A stretch of 64,000 bases of DNA from Trichobilharzia szidati. Lineage: Eukaryota > Platyhelminthes > Trematoda > Strigeidida > Schistosomatidae. Positions 1 to 11,689 of this stretch are shown here, in pieces; position 1 is the stretch's first letter, and each line of letters opens with the position of its first letter. Where the stretch lies: the NCBI GenBank assembly GCA_944472155.2, contig OX235279.1, positions 121,264,110 through 121,328,109 of the forward strand. Direction: 5' to 3'. Under the pieces are notes generated by a model, which did not search any database, had not been told where the DNA came from, and was given only the letters and a program-made list of their open reading frames with translations. The position numbers were made by a program, and so were the translations under genes.

Positions 1-470
1 TGGGACATATGTTGCTCATCGCCAGCCATCGCCTTCCTCAACAGGAAATGTTAGCTGATATGGAATCAGGTTGGAAAAGAGGTAGTGGTGGTCAAAGTAA
101 AACTTGGAATCAGACTATGAAACCTTTAACGGTGAGTTTGAGTCAAGTAAGGAGGTACTGACTGCACGGACGAGCTCCACGATATTCTAGGAACCAACGG
201 TTGAAAACTATCAGAAATATGACTGAAAATCGTTTTCACTGGCGTAGGTGTACTCACTCTTTGCGATCTGTCATATCTAATAAACCATAATTTCTTTTTA
301 TGTTATTTTTCTTTCTCCCTCAATTTTCTGCTTATTGTAGTCCTTTCGGACCACTTTTTCTCTTTTGTTTGTCTCTGTGTGCTACATGGAGTGTGGAAGC
401 TTGAATCGCTGAACTTCTGTTCACAGTCCTATGTTGAAACTCAGTCAGTTAGATAAACTGCTTCTTCTTC
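1..470 (+). mobile_element. 3' end of F1 (RTE-like) non-LTR retrotransposon, cut by window edge
   Basis: The first ~170 bases translate on the plus strand to the C-terminal tail of the F1 reverse transcriptase protein (HRLPQQ, then GWKRGSGGQSKTW and LSQV). This matches the tail of the long F1 copy near 54770-54890. The 3' UTR follows, including the 'tacatggagtgtgg' block and the terminal 'ctatgttgaa' block seen at every F1 3' end in the window. The rest of the element lies to the left. It is a remnant with no intact ORF here. Confidence 0.75.
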
Positions 471-480
471 TTCAGTAGAG

Positions 481-1415
481 GATAAAGAATAGGGTATTGC
501 TATTAATCTCAATTCATTTCGACAAGTGATAAATGAGAAATGAGAAGCAGACAGTTTGGCTTTTCGTTCCCCAAGAAATCATCAGTTTCCCAGAGTTTGA
601 AAATATGCTTTACTAAAACTCTCGAAACGGTCTATATAGGGATAGAGTAGGACAATGTCCAACCGGAGACGTTACTTAAAGTGTCTAAATAATCGTCGTT
701 AATACTCACAAAACCCAACCTAATAAATTCTCATTCCCTAAACTGTTCAAAACAATAGTCATAAAGGATTATATTCAGTCTCTAATAATTTTTGATAATC
801 TGATATTTAGTTAACATGCTAATAAGTACCATGCCTTGCAATCAGAATTCATTTGCATAACAGTGAACATAGGTAATACGGAGTAGCGAACCAATTAATC
901 TAAATAAACAAGTGGTAAAAGTTCAGTTTCCAGATACTAGTTATCGTTCAAATGAAAATTGCACGAATAAATAAATAAATAAATAACAGAATAACGTCAG
1001 AGATGGCTATTGAAGCTGGACAGACTATTAAATAACTAGTATGAAACAACAATCACCACATTAAATTTTTGATTAACACACAAGCACATTCAACTGATGA
1101 GCTTTGAATAGAACGAAGCGTTCATTCTGGCTTCCGTTTTCAACTGTTACCACACAAAATTTTTATATTTGTTGAGGTCAACACGCATATAACTCCTTCA
1201 AATTATGAGGATAATTTAAAATATCATCTGAAATATCTTCACATAATACAGACTCCAATAATTGTTTATTACTTCATACTTTGTTACTTTATAAAAAGTT
1301 TTTTAGGAAAACGAAACATATTAGTAAGACATAAATCTGAATAATACGAAATATGCTTCTTTTAATACCTGACTGACCTGTTTATGTCGATTTCATATTT
1401 TATACCAAAAAGTAG
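481..1415 (+). other. Intron-like sequence, no gene recognised
   Basis: AT-rich sequence between the F1 3' end and the first CCDC181-like exon. It has a short (aaat)n run near 967-985. I see no coding exon with splice sites. The missing N-terminus of the CCDC181-like protein is therefore probably further left, outside the window. Confidence 0.5.
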
Positions 1416-1922
1416 GTTCAAAGAAAAGTGAGATCAACCCACTGACATCAGATATTTGCATCCAAAATTCCTCCAAATCACCAGAGCTTACCAGTGGTCA
1501 GAAACAGCCTCATTTAAGCGATGAGTATGACTACAGCAGCTCGAATATCTCCGATGATGAAACTGATGATTCCGATGGTTCTAGCGAATACATTAGAAAA
1601 CGTGTTGCTGAACTTAACGCTGAATTATTAAAAGAAAAGGAGTCTTCCGCTGAAGATTATCAAAAAAGGAAGCCTCGTGTTAATTTTCATTCACAGCTTG
1701 TTATTTCAAGAACAATAAGTGAAAATAGCTGTGAAGATTTAAGCGATTCGAACAGAGACGAAAAATATCATTTAGCAAAAATAGAGCAGAATAATGATGA
1801 CACAACAGATTATAAACCAAATATTTCTGTGAGATCAAAAGATTTCAGTGTAACTGAAATTGCTACATCAAATCAGGAAGGAACTAGCAATGTCAAGAGA
1901 ATTAATGGCCCACTTAACGATA
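1416..1922 (+). CDS. CCDC181: CCDC181-like exon a (acidic N-terminal region)
   Basis: The open frame runs through the exon. It starts after a 'tag' acceptor at 1413-1415 (an AG at 1411-1412 is an alternative) and ends at the donor a|gtaagt at 1923, leaving phase 1. The translation is hydrophilic and rich in Ser and Asp (SSNISDDETDDSDGSSEYI), then basic, with NFHSQLV. This corresponds to the conserved block after the acidic stretch in CCDC181 proteins. The frame stays open past the donor to a stop at about 2000, but the strong donor and the exact phase match with 46065 favour splicing. Confidence 0.7.
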
Positions 1923-2765
1923 GTAAGTTGTCAGTAATTCATCATTTTAATGGAATAAAAGGCATAACGAATTATCTGAGTAATCCAAAGTCCTTAAAAT
2001 AACATTCTATACATAGCATAACATGCACTTCACTAAGATGGAAGTGATTTAAAATAGTGAACGTACATAATTTTGATGAGAGAAGTGTTTCAATAACTAC
2101 TAAGTTGACCAGGGCAGGTATTATGTGGCCTCATCTATTATCTACTTCAACATACCATGGTAGTTACAGTGGGTGTTGCTGGAAGGTTTTTTCAGGAGGC
2201 TGACTAGTGCATCATACTATTGGCTTCTGGTATCAATGGCGTAGAAGTCAGAAGTCCTTCTGATTTCAAATCTTAAGCTAAAGGGAATTGATTGGGGGAA
2301 TTATTCAGTATAATTAATATACTAATCAAATGTCTAGTGACTACTTCTGAATAATTTTATTCAAAACCTATTTCTGTCCCTTAATTTACTAACGATCATT
2401 TTCTCTACTTATCATTCCTAAATCTTATATTGATATTTACTGCTCCCATTTTAACGTCAGTCATAAGAAATTCATGAGACCATCTTTCTTGAGTGCTAAG
2501 AGTCTTAGGAAACGACTTCCAGGAAATTGAAGATATTCAGCCTCGGGAATCAAAGAAAATTTTCACCTAGACAATGATTATTCTTATTCTCCAAAAAAAG
2601 GAAACAGTGAAAGCCTTTGGAGCGAACCAGGATATAAATATTTCGCTGATAACTATAACATTCACATTCATTCATGTGACGCAGAGTTAGTTACAGTGTT
2701 CGCCAGTTACTAAATCATTAGTAGCTTTCTCCTATTATTCAGCACTGTTCAAAATAATAAAGGGA
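1923..2765 (+). other. Start of the giant intron, no feature recognised
   Basis: Begins with the gtaagt donor. AT-rich sequence follows, with no coding or element signature I can name. A less AT-rich patch at about 2100-2260 might be a short interspersed repeat, but it has no second copy in this window. Confidence 0.4.
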
Positions 2766-3446
2766 AATCTATGTTATGTTTCTAATTATATCCGTAAAGC
2801 GTTCCGGATAAACTTGTACACCAACCGATAAATACTACCTTGACATATTGGTCAACTTCGAATATCACAATGATTCGACGAACAAAACTAACTAAGATAA
2901 ATGTTTCTACAGGTCCTACTTTGTCAGAAAGGTTGTAGGGACAGTGATCACACTAACAGTAGTTACCAACATAGAGTAAGCCCTTTAAACCAAGTAAGAG
3001 TTCCGAAGATGAAGTTGTACTATCGGAAAACACGGGTATTACAACACTAAGGTGTTTCCATCGGACAGCCAGAGCTCCAGCTAGAGTCACAGAGCTCTGG
3101 CTTAGAAGACACCGATCCTGAAAACTGTGCATCCCGATAAAACTTCTGGAGTCCGCATCCAGTGGTGATATTATCGTACAGTAACAAATGTAGAAATCAC
3201 GTCAAACAATCGCTATATGACCGACTTCAAGCAGTTGTACCATCGGCTCTGTGTTAACACAACACCAATGCTCGTTCCGTTGCGGATCATATCCCACGAT
3301 GTGGGTAACCAGGAAGCAATGACCACACTGAAACTGCCATAAAAAAATAAAGCTTTACTGTTGATAACTGACCCTAATTTTCTTACTTCCCTTCCACCGT
3401 GAGTATTATCCTACACACTGGTCGTTCAACAGTTCTTGATTCTGTA
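2766..3446 (+). mobile_element. F1 5' UTR fragment, plus strand
   Basis: Matches the reverse complement of 15.4-15.95 kb and 39.9-40.56 kb, and more distantly the 5' region of the long F1 copy (51430-51860). Shared blocks include 'ccttgacatattggtcaact', 'ggtcctactttgtcagaaag' and 'acacaacaccaatgctcgtt'. It stops abruptly at about 3446, where an antisense F1 3' fragment begins, so two F1 pieces are joined in opposite orientation. Confidence 0.7.
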
Positions 3447-4612
3447 AATATTGCTAGCTGGCTGGCTGGATTGAAATAACTGAGGAAGCCATGTTTTCAT
3501 TTGACCACCACTGGCCCTCTTCCAACCTGATCCATCCTGTCAACTAACATCGTCCGTCGGTCGAAGAAGGCGACAAATGTTGGCTAGGCATGCGTAACAC
3601 ATGTCTTAACCATCTCAATCGGTGTAACTTCACAACCTGTTCGATTGATTTCCCCTTCTCATCTAGCACTCGAGCGACGCATAATCTCAATATTGCTCAC
3701 CTTATTATACCACCTAACACGGGAGATAGAACGCAGACACCTTTGATCAAAGACAGCTGGCCTCTTCTTATCTTCCACTCTCAATGGCCAATTCTCACCC
3801 ACAGCCATAACGGAGGACAGAGCGAACTGCTGAGCAGTACACACGCCCTTCAATCTATAGCCAGCCGGATATCACGTCTACTAAGCCGGAGATGGCATAA
3901 GTTGGCATATGCGAAACTAGCCTTCTGTATCCCTGCTGAGAATTTGACAGGGATGAACCCGCTTGCACTGGCTGGCGCATCTCCCCGAATAAGTGAAGTG
4001 GTCAGCACGCTCAGTCACCTCTTCACTCCCTGTTTCGAAGCTAAGAGTCAATGTAGTCCAGTCAGTCCTGTGGCATCATCTTACGCTCGCTAATGGAAGC
4101 AAACAGCATGCCAAACATTCGGAGATTTCTGCTCAAGTTGTTCAGAAGACTCTGCGTTTTGTCAGCGTCTTCACCTAGGAGCAGGACTACATCATCCGCA
4201 TATTCTAGTTCGACGAGATTATTCCCTGGTAGCAAGTCAATCCCTGAGTCGCTGAAGTCAGTTGGGGTTAAGTGCATTAGTAATACAGCTCTAGTGAAAT
4301 TAGAGAGGAAAGAGGACAGTGGGCATCCCTGATGGACACTACCGTTTGTCACCACTTCAGATGACAACTGTCCGTAGGCTCTCACCTGACTGACTGCATG
4401 AGTTCGAGTAGAGTGAGTGCCTTGATCAGTGAGGTGTATTTTCTCGGCCTTCTCTTCACAGGCAAACATCGCCATGGTACCTCTCGGTCGACGGAATCGA
4501 ATGCCGCTTTCAGGTCAAGAAATATGGCAATTGTTGGACGCCAGTAAGTATGCCTCTGTTCCAGAATCTGTCGAAGGGTGAAGATATGATTAATACACCC
4601 TCCTCCCAACAC
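3447..4612 (-). pseudogene. F1 reverse transcriptase fragment (unit A)
   Basis: Minus-strand translation gives RT motifs: TIAIFLDLKAAFDSVDRE, then VHQGCPLSSFL, then ELEYADDVVLLLGEDADKT with the catalytic YADD. The C-terminal domain follows, running into the 3' part. Frameshifts split it into ORFs of 76 and 137 aa plus smaller pieces. It ends at about 4612 against a plus-strand endonuclease piece. Direct copies lie at 24.05-25.53 and 32.6-34.09 kb, and within 11.7-15.95 kb. Confidence 0.8.
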
Positions 4613-4847
4613 TGTTTTGAGACTTTCGACGTCTAGTTCTTAACGGAAATCAGACAATTTGCCTCACTGGTCAGAAATCTGATGTCTTCAGCTATGGATA
4701 TATGTTGTGTTTCGGAGACACACAAACAAGTCACGGGTGTGATTATTCACTTGAAACCACCTGACTGAAATGGTGAATTCAGAATACGGGAGTTACCAGT
4801 TCTTGTGACTAGTTCAAGTGGAGTTGCTGATGTAGGTGTGGGAATAA
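4613..4847 (+). mobile_element. F1 endonuclease N-terminal fragment, plus strand
   Basis: Reverse complement of the piece at 15025-15240. The sense strand keeps the block coding for 'YVVFRRHT' (degenerate CCVSETR, the APE catalytic Glu region) and 'HLTEMVNSEY'. Many stops are present. It is interrupted at about 4847 by the ATT-rich 3' end of an antisense F2 element, which looks inserted into it. Confidence 0.65.
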
Positions 4848-7800
4848 TGTTATTGTTATTATTATTATCTTTCCTTTGGTTTCCAAGTGGGAATTATGAC
4901 TTCGACGACGCATCTCCACTTTCTTCTATTTTCTGCTGTCCTCTCCAGTTGCGTCCACGATCGCACACAATCTTTCATCTCCTCCTCACACGATCTCCTC
5001 CATGTCACTCTCGCACTGACAAGCCACTTGTCGCTTCCCATTGGGATTCCACTCGAGCAATGGCCTGAAATGTGCGCGATGTCATTCGATGGCCCCCTAA
5101 AAAATATGCTAGACCGATCTCCATTTTCTCCCACATATTTGTTGAGTGATCGGCTCTTGGTTTGTTTGTTGCCAGCCCAAGTTTCTTGTCGCTAGTCCTT
5201 TCTGGCTGGCCATGTGTTCTTCACTCTGTAGCCAGCGAAATGGAAAGCTGTTGATTAATGTCTGTATTAACCTGATAGAAATCCTTTTTGTGACACTCAG
5301 TACAGTTTTCTGACCTGTAGAGAAGTACTGACTGACTGACCTATATTTGTGTTGAAATTCCGAACCTTGTTCTTTATGCTGAGGCGGATTGAAGTGCAGA
5401 ATATTTCCAAACTGACTTAAGGTTGACATAAGACATAAATCATCCACACGGGAAGGCAGGCAGCCAGCTTGTCTCACTCCTGTTTCCACTTCGAACACCT
5501 CTCTGAGTTTCCGTTGTCGATCACCTCACAGGTGGCATTGTCATAATGACGTTGGTAAATATTTGGACACTGCACGCCGTAGTGTTGGAGTGATTTCCAA
5601 ATCACTTCTCGGTCAACGCTGTCTGGTGAAGGCCTTTACGAAATCGATGAAGTAGAGGTAGACTGGGAGTTGACTGCCACCTGCTGTTTGTTCTATGATG
5701 ACAATGTGTAGAGTTGCAGTTTGATCAGCACATGACTTGCCTCTTCTGAATCTAGTTTGTTCAGTCGGAGTGGCGGAATCCTGTATCGAGTGCATCTTAT
5801 ATTCTCTCCAGGATGACACAACTCAGTATTTCACTTGCCATATACAAGAGCACTATTTCACGACTGTTCTCGCAGAGGTCTAACTAGGTCTCCCTCACTT
5901 CTTTGGTAGCTTGACAAGGTGACCTCTCTTCCAATGTGTAGGCACCTAACCTTCTTTACAAACATGTTGCAATAATTGCGTGAGAATATCTGCGACAATC
6001 TCTGAATCTGTTTTCAGTTCTTCGGATGGAATTCTATGTGGTCCTGCTGCCTTCTCGGCTGGCCTTCAGTAGCTTGATCGCATTCAGGACTTCTGCGCTT
6101 TCGTTGGGCGATCGGTGTACACAGGCAGGTAGTTCTGTGCGCGCTCTGAGTTGTTGTTGGTGTTTCTGGGTGAGTTTCAGGTGATTGTCAATTCAAGAGT
6201 CCTTTGAAGCGACCAACCCATTGTTTTGTTTGCTCCTCCCGCTTGACAATTAGCTTCCCTGGAGAATCTTTTACTGGTTTCATCGCCTGTGTTGATCTCT
6301 TCCCGGATAGCGAGCAGCCTGGTTATCTGAAATATTGTTCTGAGGTTTCTTTTACCTGCGGCCTGCCTGTTCTGCCTCAGTTGCCGGCCAGTGTGTCGTA
6401 GAATTGTCTTTTGTCTTTCCTAGCACTCTTCTTCACTTCTTTCTTTATTCAGTGCAGTGTACATTGGACTCAGCTTCTTCGTCTTCTGTTGTGCATCTTT
6501 GCATTGAGTCATCTTCTCTTCCATCAGCCTCCTCTCCTCTCTCATATTAGCTTCCAGGTAGGTGTCCGTTGAGAGCCATTCCTTGTCGTGTCCCTCCCTA
6601 CTTCCTAGAACAGTTGTACACGTTTGCTTGGATATCAACTTCAGAGAGTTAGTTCCAATGTTCTTCCACACAGGTTTTCTCTGTGATGCGACTTAGTGTC
6701 TCTGCCACTGCTATGATGTGAACTGTAATGAAGGCATCCCTTGTAGTTTTGTCCTTCAGTTTCTGAGTGTTGAACTTGAATTACAGTGGTCTGTCTCCAG
6801 TTGTTTTGAGGGATTTCAGCTTCACCTTGAGTGTCCCTTGAACTAGATGGTGGTCTGAGTCGACATCTTCCCACTTCTCGACTTTGTGTCCATCAGGCAG
6901 ACTGCGTCTCCACTTCGTTGAGCAGCATCATTGAGTTGAAGTCCGTATGGTTTTTGGTGTGTCCAACAGGCGAAATCCATGTCTCTGGTTTTGTGTATAT
7001 CCTTATGCTTGTAGACGCTGCCTCCGATCACGAAATGATTGAAAGTGCAGAAGTCTGCGGAAATTTCTCAGTTGTCATTCACTTCGACGACGGAGAGCCT
7101 CTCGACCCATGATGAGTTCTCCTCCCGTATTATCTGCAGCCAGTTCTGCTGGCATTCATATCTTCCATAAGGATTTCGATGTCACCATTCGGGATGTTGT
7201 CCCTTGCTGTTTGTAGTTGTCTGTCGAAATCTCTCTTCTTCTCCTATTGTTCCGCTTGGTTGTTTGTATCACTGTGCTTAGCATTGCATGGTAATTGTAA
7301 CCTTCCTTCCTCCCTTCCCTACTTACTTCCTTTTGAGTTGAATCTCGCTGTCATGATCCTGCAGGAGGATATTGGTTCTCGTTGGATTAGGGCTTTGGCT
7401 GCCACTGGTGACTTCATGATAGCCACTCACTGCCTCAGTGTGCTCGTGGTTGTGATCCGTGTGACCAGACCGGAGTAGATTGCTGACCCTCCAGTTGAAA
7501 ATTTGACACTCCTCACCTATTCCAACTGCTCTCGCAGATACCCAGTAATAATAATAATAATAATAATAATTTGCTTTATTCCAAAACAGTACTTGTGATA
7601 CAGAATGGAATTCTCAGCATTTTTACTACAGTATTGCATCCAGTTAGTACATTATCAATAAATAGAATTCTACATAGATTGAGGAAACCACAGTTCATTA
7701 TTACAACAATACATTGGCATGTCAGTAGCAAAGGTAAAGCTGAAACAATGTTTGAAGGTGTTAGAAAAGTGGGAGCTGTCTTATTAACTGGCGTAAGCGA

Positions 7801-8345
7801 GAGAAAGAGACAAAGCAGCACATAACGGAAAAAGAAGAGAGAGAAAAGGAACAGAAAGAAAGAAAATGTTGTACCTATTGATGAAGTGGGTTGGAAAGAG
7901 GAGATCCAGTTGTACTAATGACTATTTAATGAATTATAGGTGTCACGCCTAATGCTTTCTTTATCACACAGAACACGAGCTAAGTAGGGTATGGTTGAGT
8001 ACTTGCATGCCATAAGTTCGCACTCCGTTGACTACCTGGACAGCCTTCCAAGCTAGTCTCGTACATTGTACGTGCATTCCACGTCCCCATTCTTATTCTT
8101 ACTGTCATCTGTGGAAGACACATCGGCTGACTGGCTGACTGGCTTCCATCAGCTGGCCGTGTCATTTCGCCGCGCTCATTATAGGGAAGAAAAAAATTGT
8201 TATTTGAATGTTGTGTACTCTTAATATTTTGTTGTGGGTTGAAGTTTCCCTAGCAGCTGGCTAGTCTCTGTGGTGTAGGTTGGCTAGTCCCACGGCCAAC
8301 CCTGCCTCCTTATCCGGGCTTGGGACCGGCTATAAAACTAACAAG
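4848..8345 (-). mobile_element. F2 APE/RT non-LTR retrotransposon, near full length but decayed (unit A)
   Basis: Read on the minus strand. A 5' leader starts at about 8345 ('gccggtcccaagcccgg', also the start of the plus copy at 49.36 kb). The endonuclease start RIRMGTWNARTMYET follows, then GGSVYKHKDIHK, a linker with EWLSTDTYLEANMREERRL, RT fragments (TRFRRGKSCADQTATLHI, YLYFIDFVKAF), and a C-terminal block VTWRRSCEEEMKD. It ends in a (att)n tail at 4848. Frameshifts and stops are frequent. A 450-bp insertion interrupts the endonuclease at 7548-7997. The family is APE-type; its clade is not settled by eye. Confidence 0.75.
7548..7997 (-). mobile_element. ~450-bp insertion with ATT-repeat tail inside F2
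   Basis: F2 sequence ('gatacccagta' then 'cttgcatgcc') is continuous in the copy at 49.56 kb but split here by 450 bp. On the minus strand the insert ends '...ggaataaagcaaatt(att)n', a retroposon-like 3' tail. A short 'agta' may be the target duplication. No coding potential was recognised. Orthologous inserts sit at about 28458-28907 and 37018-37467, so it predates the tandem duplication. Confidence 0.6.
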
Positions 8346-8389
8346 CTAGTTAAATAGGTGGGTTGTAAGCATAGTTTGGCAGTTTGTAA

Positions 8390-9412
8390 TTCCTCAAAAT
8401 CATTAGCCCATATAACATCGTCTCAAGCATCAGCTAACTGGAGTCTGCACAAACTATACAATGAGTCCATATGAACAGTGATCAAGATTTGACCAGATAG
8501 TTGCAAAATAATTGAGCGCTGAGTGAGAAGCAGACATTTATAAAATTATGTGTATACAATGAGTCCTATCAAAGTCATCATGTTAGCTACTGAATGCAAC
8601 ACTCTCAGATAGGGTTATCTCAGTAGGCGATCACAACGATCAATTAGGAATGTTGTGGCAGTTGAAAAAGTATATTGATGGCACTTATGCAACTCCATGA
8701 CGATGGACCGACAACGGTGATCATCTTCTACAATTCTATTCTTGTCCCTCATCAGCAGTGGTTGTAGACATAGGGAGAGACATTGCCTCGACTGTTCATC
8801 TCCGACATCCAGAAAACGATGTACACGAATAGATCGCGTAGATATAAACCATCGATGAAGAGAGTAAGTCGAAGATTTCCACTCCTTCTGGAACGCCTGG
8901 AATGTAGACTATGATCACTGACTAATCCGTGCACGTATACGCCTACGACATAACAGAAGTGGGAAACAGGCAGCTACGAAGCTGCTACACCCACAACTCG
9001 ACAAGAACGCAAAGTCTTTATAAGGCAGAGAAATAACCAAAGGCACACCTGAGAATGACAGCAAGACTTCCTGAGGAATCTTCGAGTGGTATCCAGTCAG
9101 CTGTAGAAGCAGTCTTGTAGGCTATTGATAACCTGAAACCGAATATGAGTAAATGTCAGTGGAGTTCTGTTGCCTAGTCGGAGCAGATAGACGCGAGAAG
9201 ACTGATTCTGACGCGCTCCGAACATGCTTATGAGCGAGATATGCTCATATGCAAGGTGATTTGAGACTTCCACAATGACTGTGAACAGTAGTGAGTGACG
9301 TGAGAGAAAGAGATATTAAAAGCGTGAGTGGTCAGTGATATCAGACAACTATTTACACTCAGTAGGGATTGTGTGAGCTTTACATGAGATCTTATCGGCA
9401 ATCGTGAGGCTA
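8390..9412 (+). pseudogene. F1 endonuclease remnant, plus strand (unit A)
   Basis: The sense translation keeps scattered endonuclease blocks with many stops: SVGDHNDQLG (compare LAGDFNAQVG of the long copy), RWTDNGDHLLQFYS, and QLDKNAKSL further on. This runs into the linker region ('gagcagatagacgcgagaag'). It is the inverted counterpart of 14560-15010 and 39120-39560. A 107-bp insert at about 8469-8575 is flanked by a repeated 'tacaatgagtcc'. Confidence 0.65.
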
Positions 9413-9640
9413 GCTAAACTGGACTACCGAGAACAGGGGAAAATGAGTATGTGCTTCTGAATCCCTATGTTTCACTCGGAACCCATGGGAATAGTTGTAT
9501 AACAATAACAATAATCCGTGCCATGTGGAGTGTTGCAAATTAAACTGCTGCACATCTGTTCCATGTTTTACATCAGAAACTCGGTCATTCAGTTATATCC
9601 CTAGTCTTATTACCATCAGATGTATAGAAGTACTCTTTTA
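9413..9640 (+). mobile_element. Nested tails: F2 3' end inserted in F1 3' UTR
   Basis: 9413-9510 ends 'cactcggaacccatgggaat' followed by an (aac/aat)n tail, the F2 3' terminus. From 9511 the F1 3' UTR resumes with 'ccatgtggagtgttgc' and 'ctgctgcacatctgttccat'. This is a 5'-truncated F2 insertion within an F1 end. The same junction recurs at 21781 and 30325; 21781 is the first base after the assembly gap. Confidence 0.65.
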
Positions 9641-10540
9641 TAGCTAGTCTGAAGATAATTCTTTAGATGTTTTATGTTAACGAATATTTCAAAAATAGAA
9701 TACCAGAGGCGTTATGGCTATTTCAGTTTAGTGGAAACAAAAAATAACAACTACAAAACGAATACTGGAGGATCTATCTCACGTTTACTGACGTCTTTTA
9801 ATAATCTAGGTATGCTAAAGAAGAGTACAAAAAAGTTACTAACTTCCATTTTTTAATGATTGTCTAAAGGTTATCGATTTGTAATGAGAATTATCTTAAT
9901 TGCACTGCATAGATTCAACACCAGAAGTAGAAACTGATAAATGAAACATATAGTCTTAATGTTTAAGGTGAATACACTTCAATGCACTTGCTTAAGGTAA
10001 TGCTTTAGAAAGGTTCACAGTATTTTTGAGTCGTTTCCAATTGTTTATCATGCTGAGTTGTATAATTTGCTCTCCACTCTTATTATTTATGTCTTTGAAA
10101 TTCTCAATAAAGACAAGTTTAGTCGTGCGATGCTTTCAAGTGCTTCTTTAGCAGAATATTTAATTCCTCTATCGCAAATCTGTTAAGAATCACTACGAGA
10201 CGTTTTGCTTAATTTCGTTTCGACAAATAGTGTCCTTTCATGCTTTGTGTTTTTAATATTTCGCAAATTCTAGAATCATTTATTCATTCGGAGGAGGATT
10301 TCTTTCTTAGCAGTTCACACGACTGCCAAGGATTTTCTTTTTTTTTTGGTTGCCTATGATGAATTGAGTAATACATAGAATAAGTTTTCAGATGGGGACT
10401 AGTACAGCTTGGCTGTCCTAGGTGCCAACTGAAATCTATGCACAGCCATAATTCAGACAGAAGGAGAAAAGTGCAAGGAAAATTAGTGAAATGTGATATT
10501 GTGTTTGTCAAGGTGGGGGTAAGGCATGAAGATATCTACT
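9641..10540 (+). other. Unclassified AT-rich part of the repeat unit
   Basis: Present in each unit (22009-22890, 30553-31450). Small ORFs here are conserved only because the DNA is duplicated; they show no family resemblance. A T8-9 run near 10330 varies in length between copies. No function is assigned. Confidence 0.4.
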
Positions 10541-11150
10541 TCACTGCGAACTGTTCTGGGCCACACCACACAGAATGCTTAGTCGTATAAATTGATTGTT
10601 TCGTGGGTTCTAAACATGAAAGAAACATTACAGCACGCATCACAGACAGCTGTAATTCGATCTAAGTCTTAGTCTGGCCACACTGATTTCTCCTTCATAA
10701 TAATCCCACTTATTCCAACGCCTCCTTCAAAGTAACCTATAGAGTCAAGAATAACCTACCAAAGGCAATACAGTTTAGTCTTCTTTGTATCGCTGAAGCT
10801 CTGGCCATTCGCATAGAAAAACCGGAACTGTGCATACAAAAGAGAACTACTCAACCACTTGTATTATCACTCTAAGAAAATGAATTCGCCAAAAAGAGAC
10901 TCTTCGCTGAACTGCGTGTTTTGTTTTCATTAATGTCTGGATGGGGATTATTCATGAACTGAAGGATTTACCGATTAAATTAGTTTTCTCAACGTTTGCA
11001 CATTCAGTGTTTTTTTGCACATTATATTGAAATTCTCATCATTCTCTCAAAATCGTACCCGTTTTAACCATTATTCTCCCATTTTTATTCGACAGGGTGA
11101 GATAGATGGTAGTTGAACAGGAATAAAGCATAACCTTAACAGTTCACTGG
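10540..11150 (+). pseudogene. Penelope-like element C-terminal fragment
   Basis: Plus-strand codons give AEALAIRIEKPELCIQKR followed by TTQPLVLSL and a stop. The block KPELCIQKR recurs as NSQFCVQKR in the loop of the palindrome at 58.77 kb. The motif 'aaaaagagactcttcgctga' follows the stop, as it does in the other PLE pieces here. The upstream part is frame-broken. Copies lie at about 22910-23510 and 31450-32060. Confidence 0.55.
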
Positions 11151-11211
11151 AAAGCTGAAAAAATGCAAAGTATTCTGAACACCTTGAGCTGCAACAACTT
11201 GAGGTGAAATC

Positions 11212-11610
11212 CTGACTTGTTTCGCATGTGACTGTCCTCTCTCTAATGGATGATAATTCTGTAGGACTGGTCTACACCTATGGTGAAAGGCAGCCAACCT
11301 CTACACACTTCCAACGCCTGCTTCTCACAGTGTGGGGCAAATTCCTGCTCAGTAGACTCGTCGTTGCATTGTTGGCTGAGTATTGCGTCTACATCAAAGA
11401 TGGAACAATCAGCAAATGCTATAGGAGACATTTGATTTCATGCTAGGGTTCTAACAACGGCTTGTCTATTGAGAATGATGCAAATAAGTGGAGTGATGAA
11501 TACGCTCAACCATTTTTCAACCTACATGTAAACTAAGAATCACAGTAAACCAGTCCTACAGAATTATCATACATTGGAGAGAGGACAGTCACAAGCGAAG
11601 CGAGGCAGGA
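11212..11610. repeat. ~55-bp inverted repeat with ~270-bp loop
   Basis: 'gatgataattctgtaggact' near 11250 pairs with 'cctacagaattatcatacat' near 11556. The flanks (tgtcctctctctaatg / cattggagagaggaca) pair too. The left side is preceded by an F1 RT scrap ('ttctgaacaccttgagctgc', like 54229). The structure is kept in the copies at about 23580-23975 and 32130-32520. It looks like a short foldback created when F1 pieces joined head to head. Confidence 0.7.
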
Positions 11611-11689
11611 GTTCTCCCCAGGTTTTCCTGAAATCTCTATATTTTCAACTAGAATTATATCATCTGCAACTGCCTTATTGGCTAGCTTC

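Noticed and set aside
965..985. (aaat)n tract as a possible retroelement tail
   Set aside because: No recognisable element on either side, so treated as a simple repeat.
3590..4093. 167-aa plus-strand ORF, repeated at 33063-33566
   Set aside because: It is the antisense of the F1 RT C-terminal region and 3' part; conserved only by DNA duplication.
6831..7112. 93-aa plus-strand ORF repeated in three units
   Set aside because: Shadow of the antisense F2 endonuclease (HKDIHK region) on the opposite strand.
9674..9856. 60-aa ORF repeated at 22042 and 30586
   Set aside because: No domain, short, AT-rich, and present only as copies of the same duplicated DNA.
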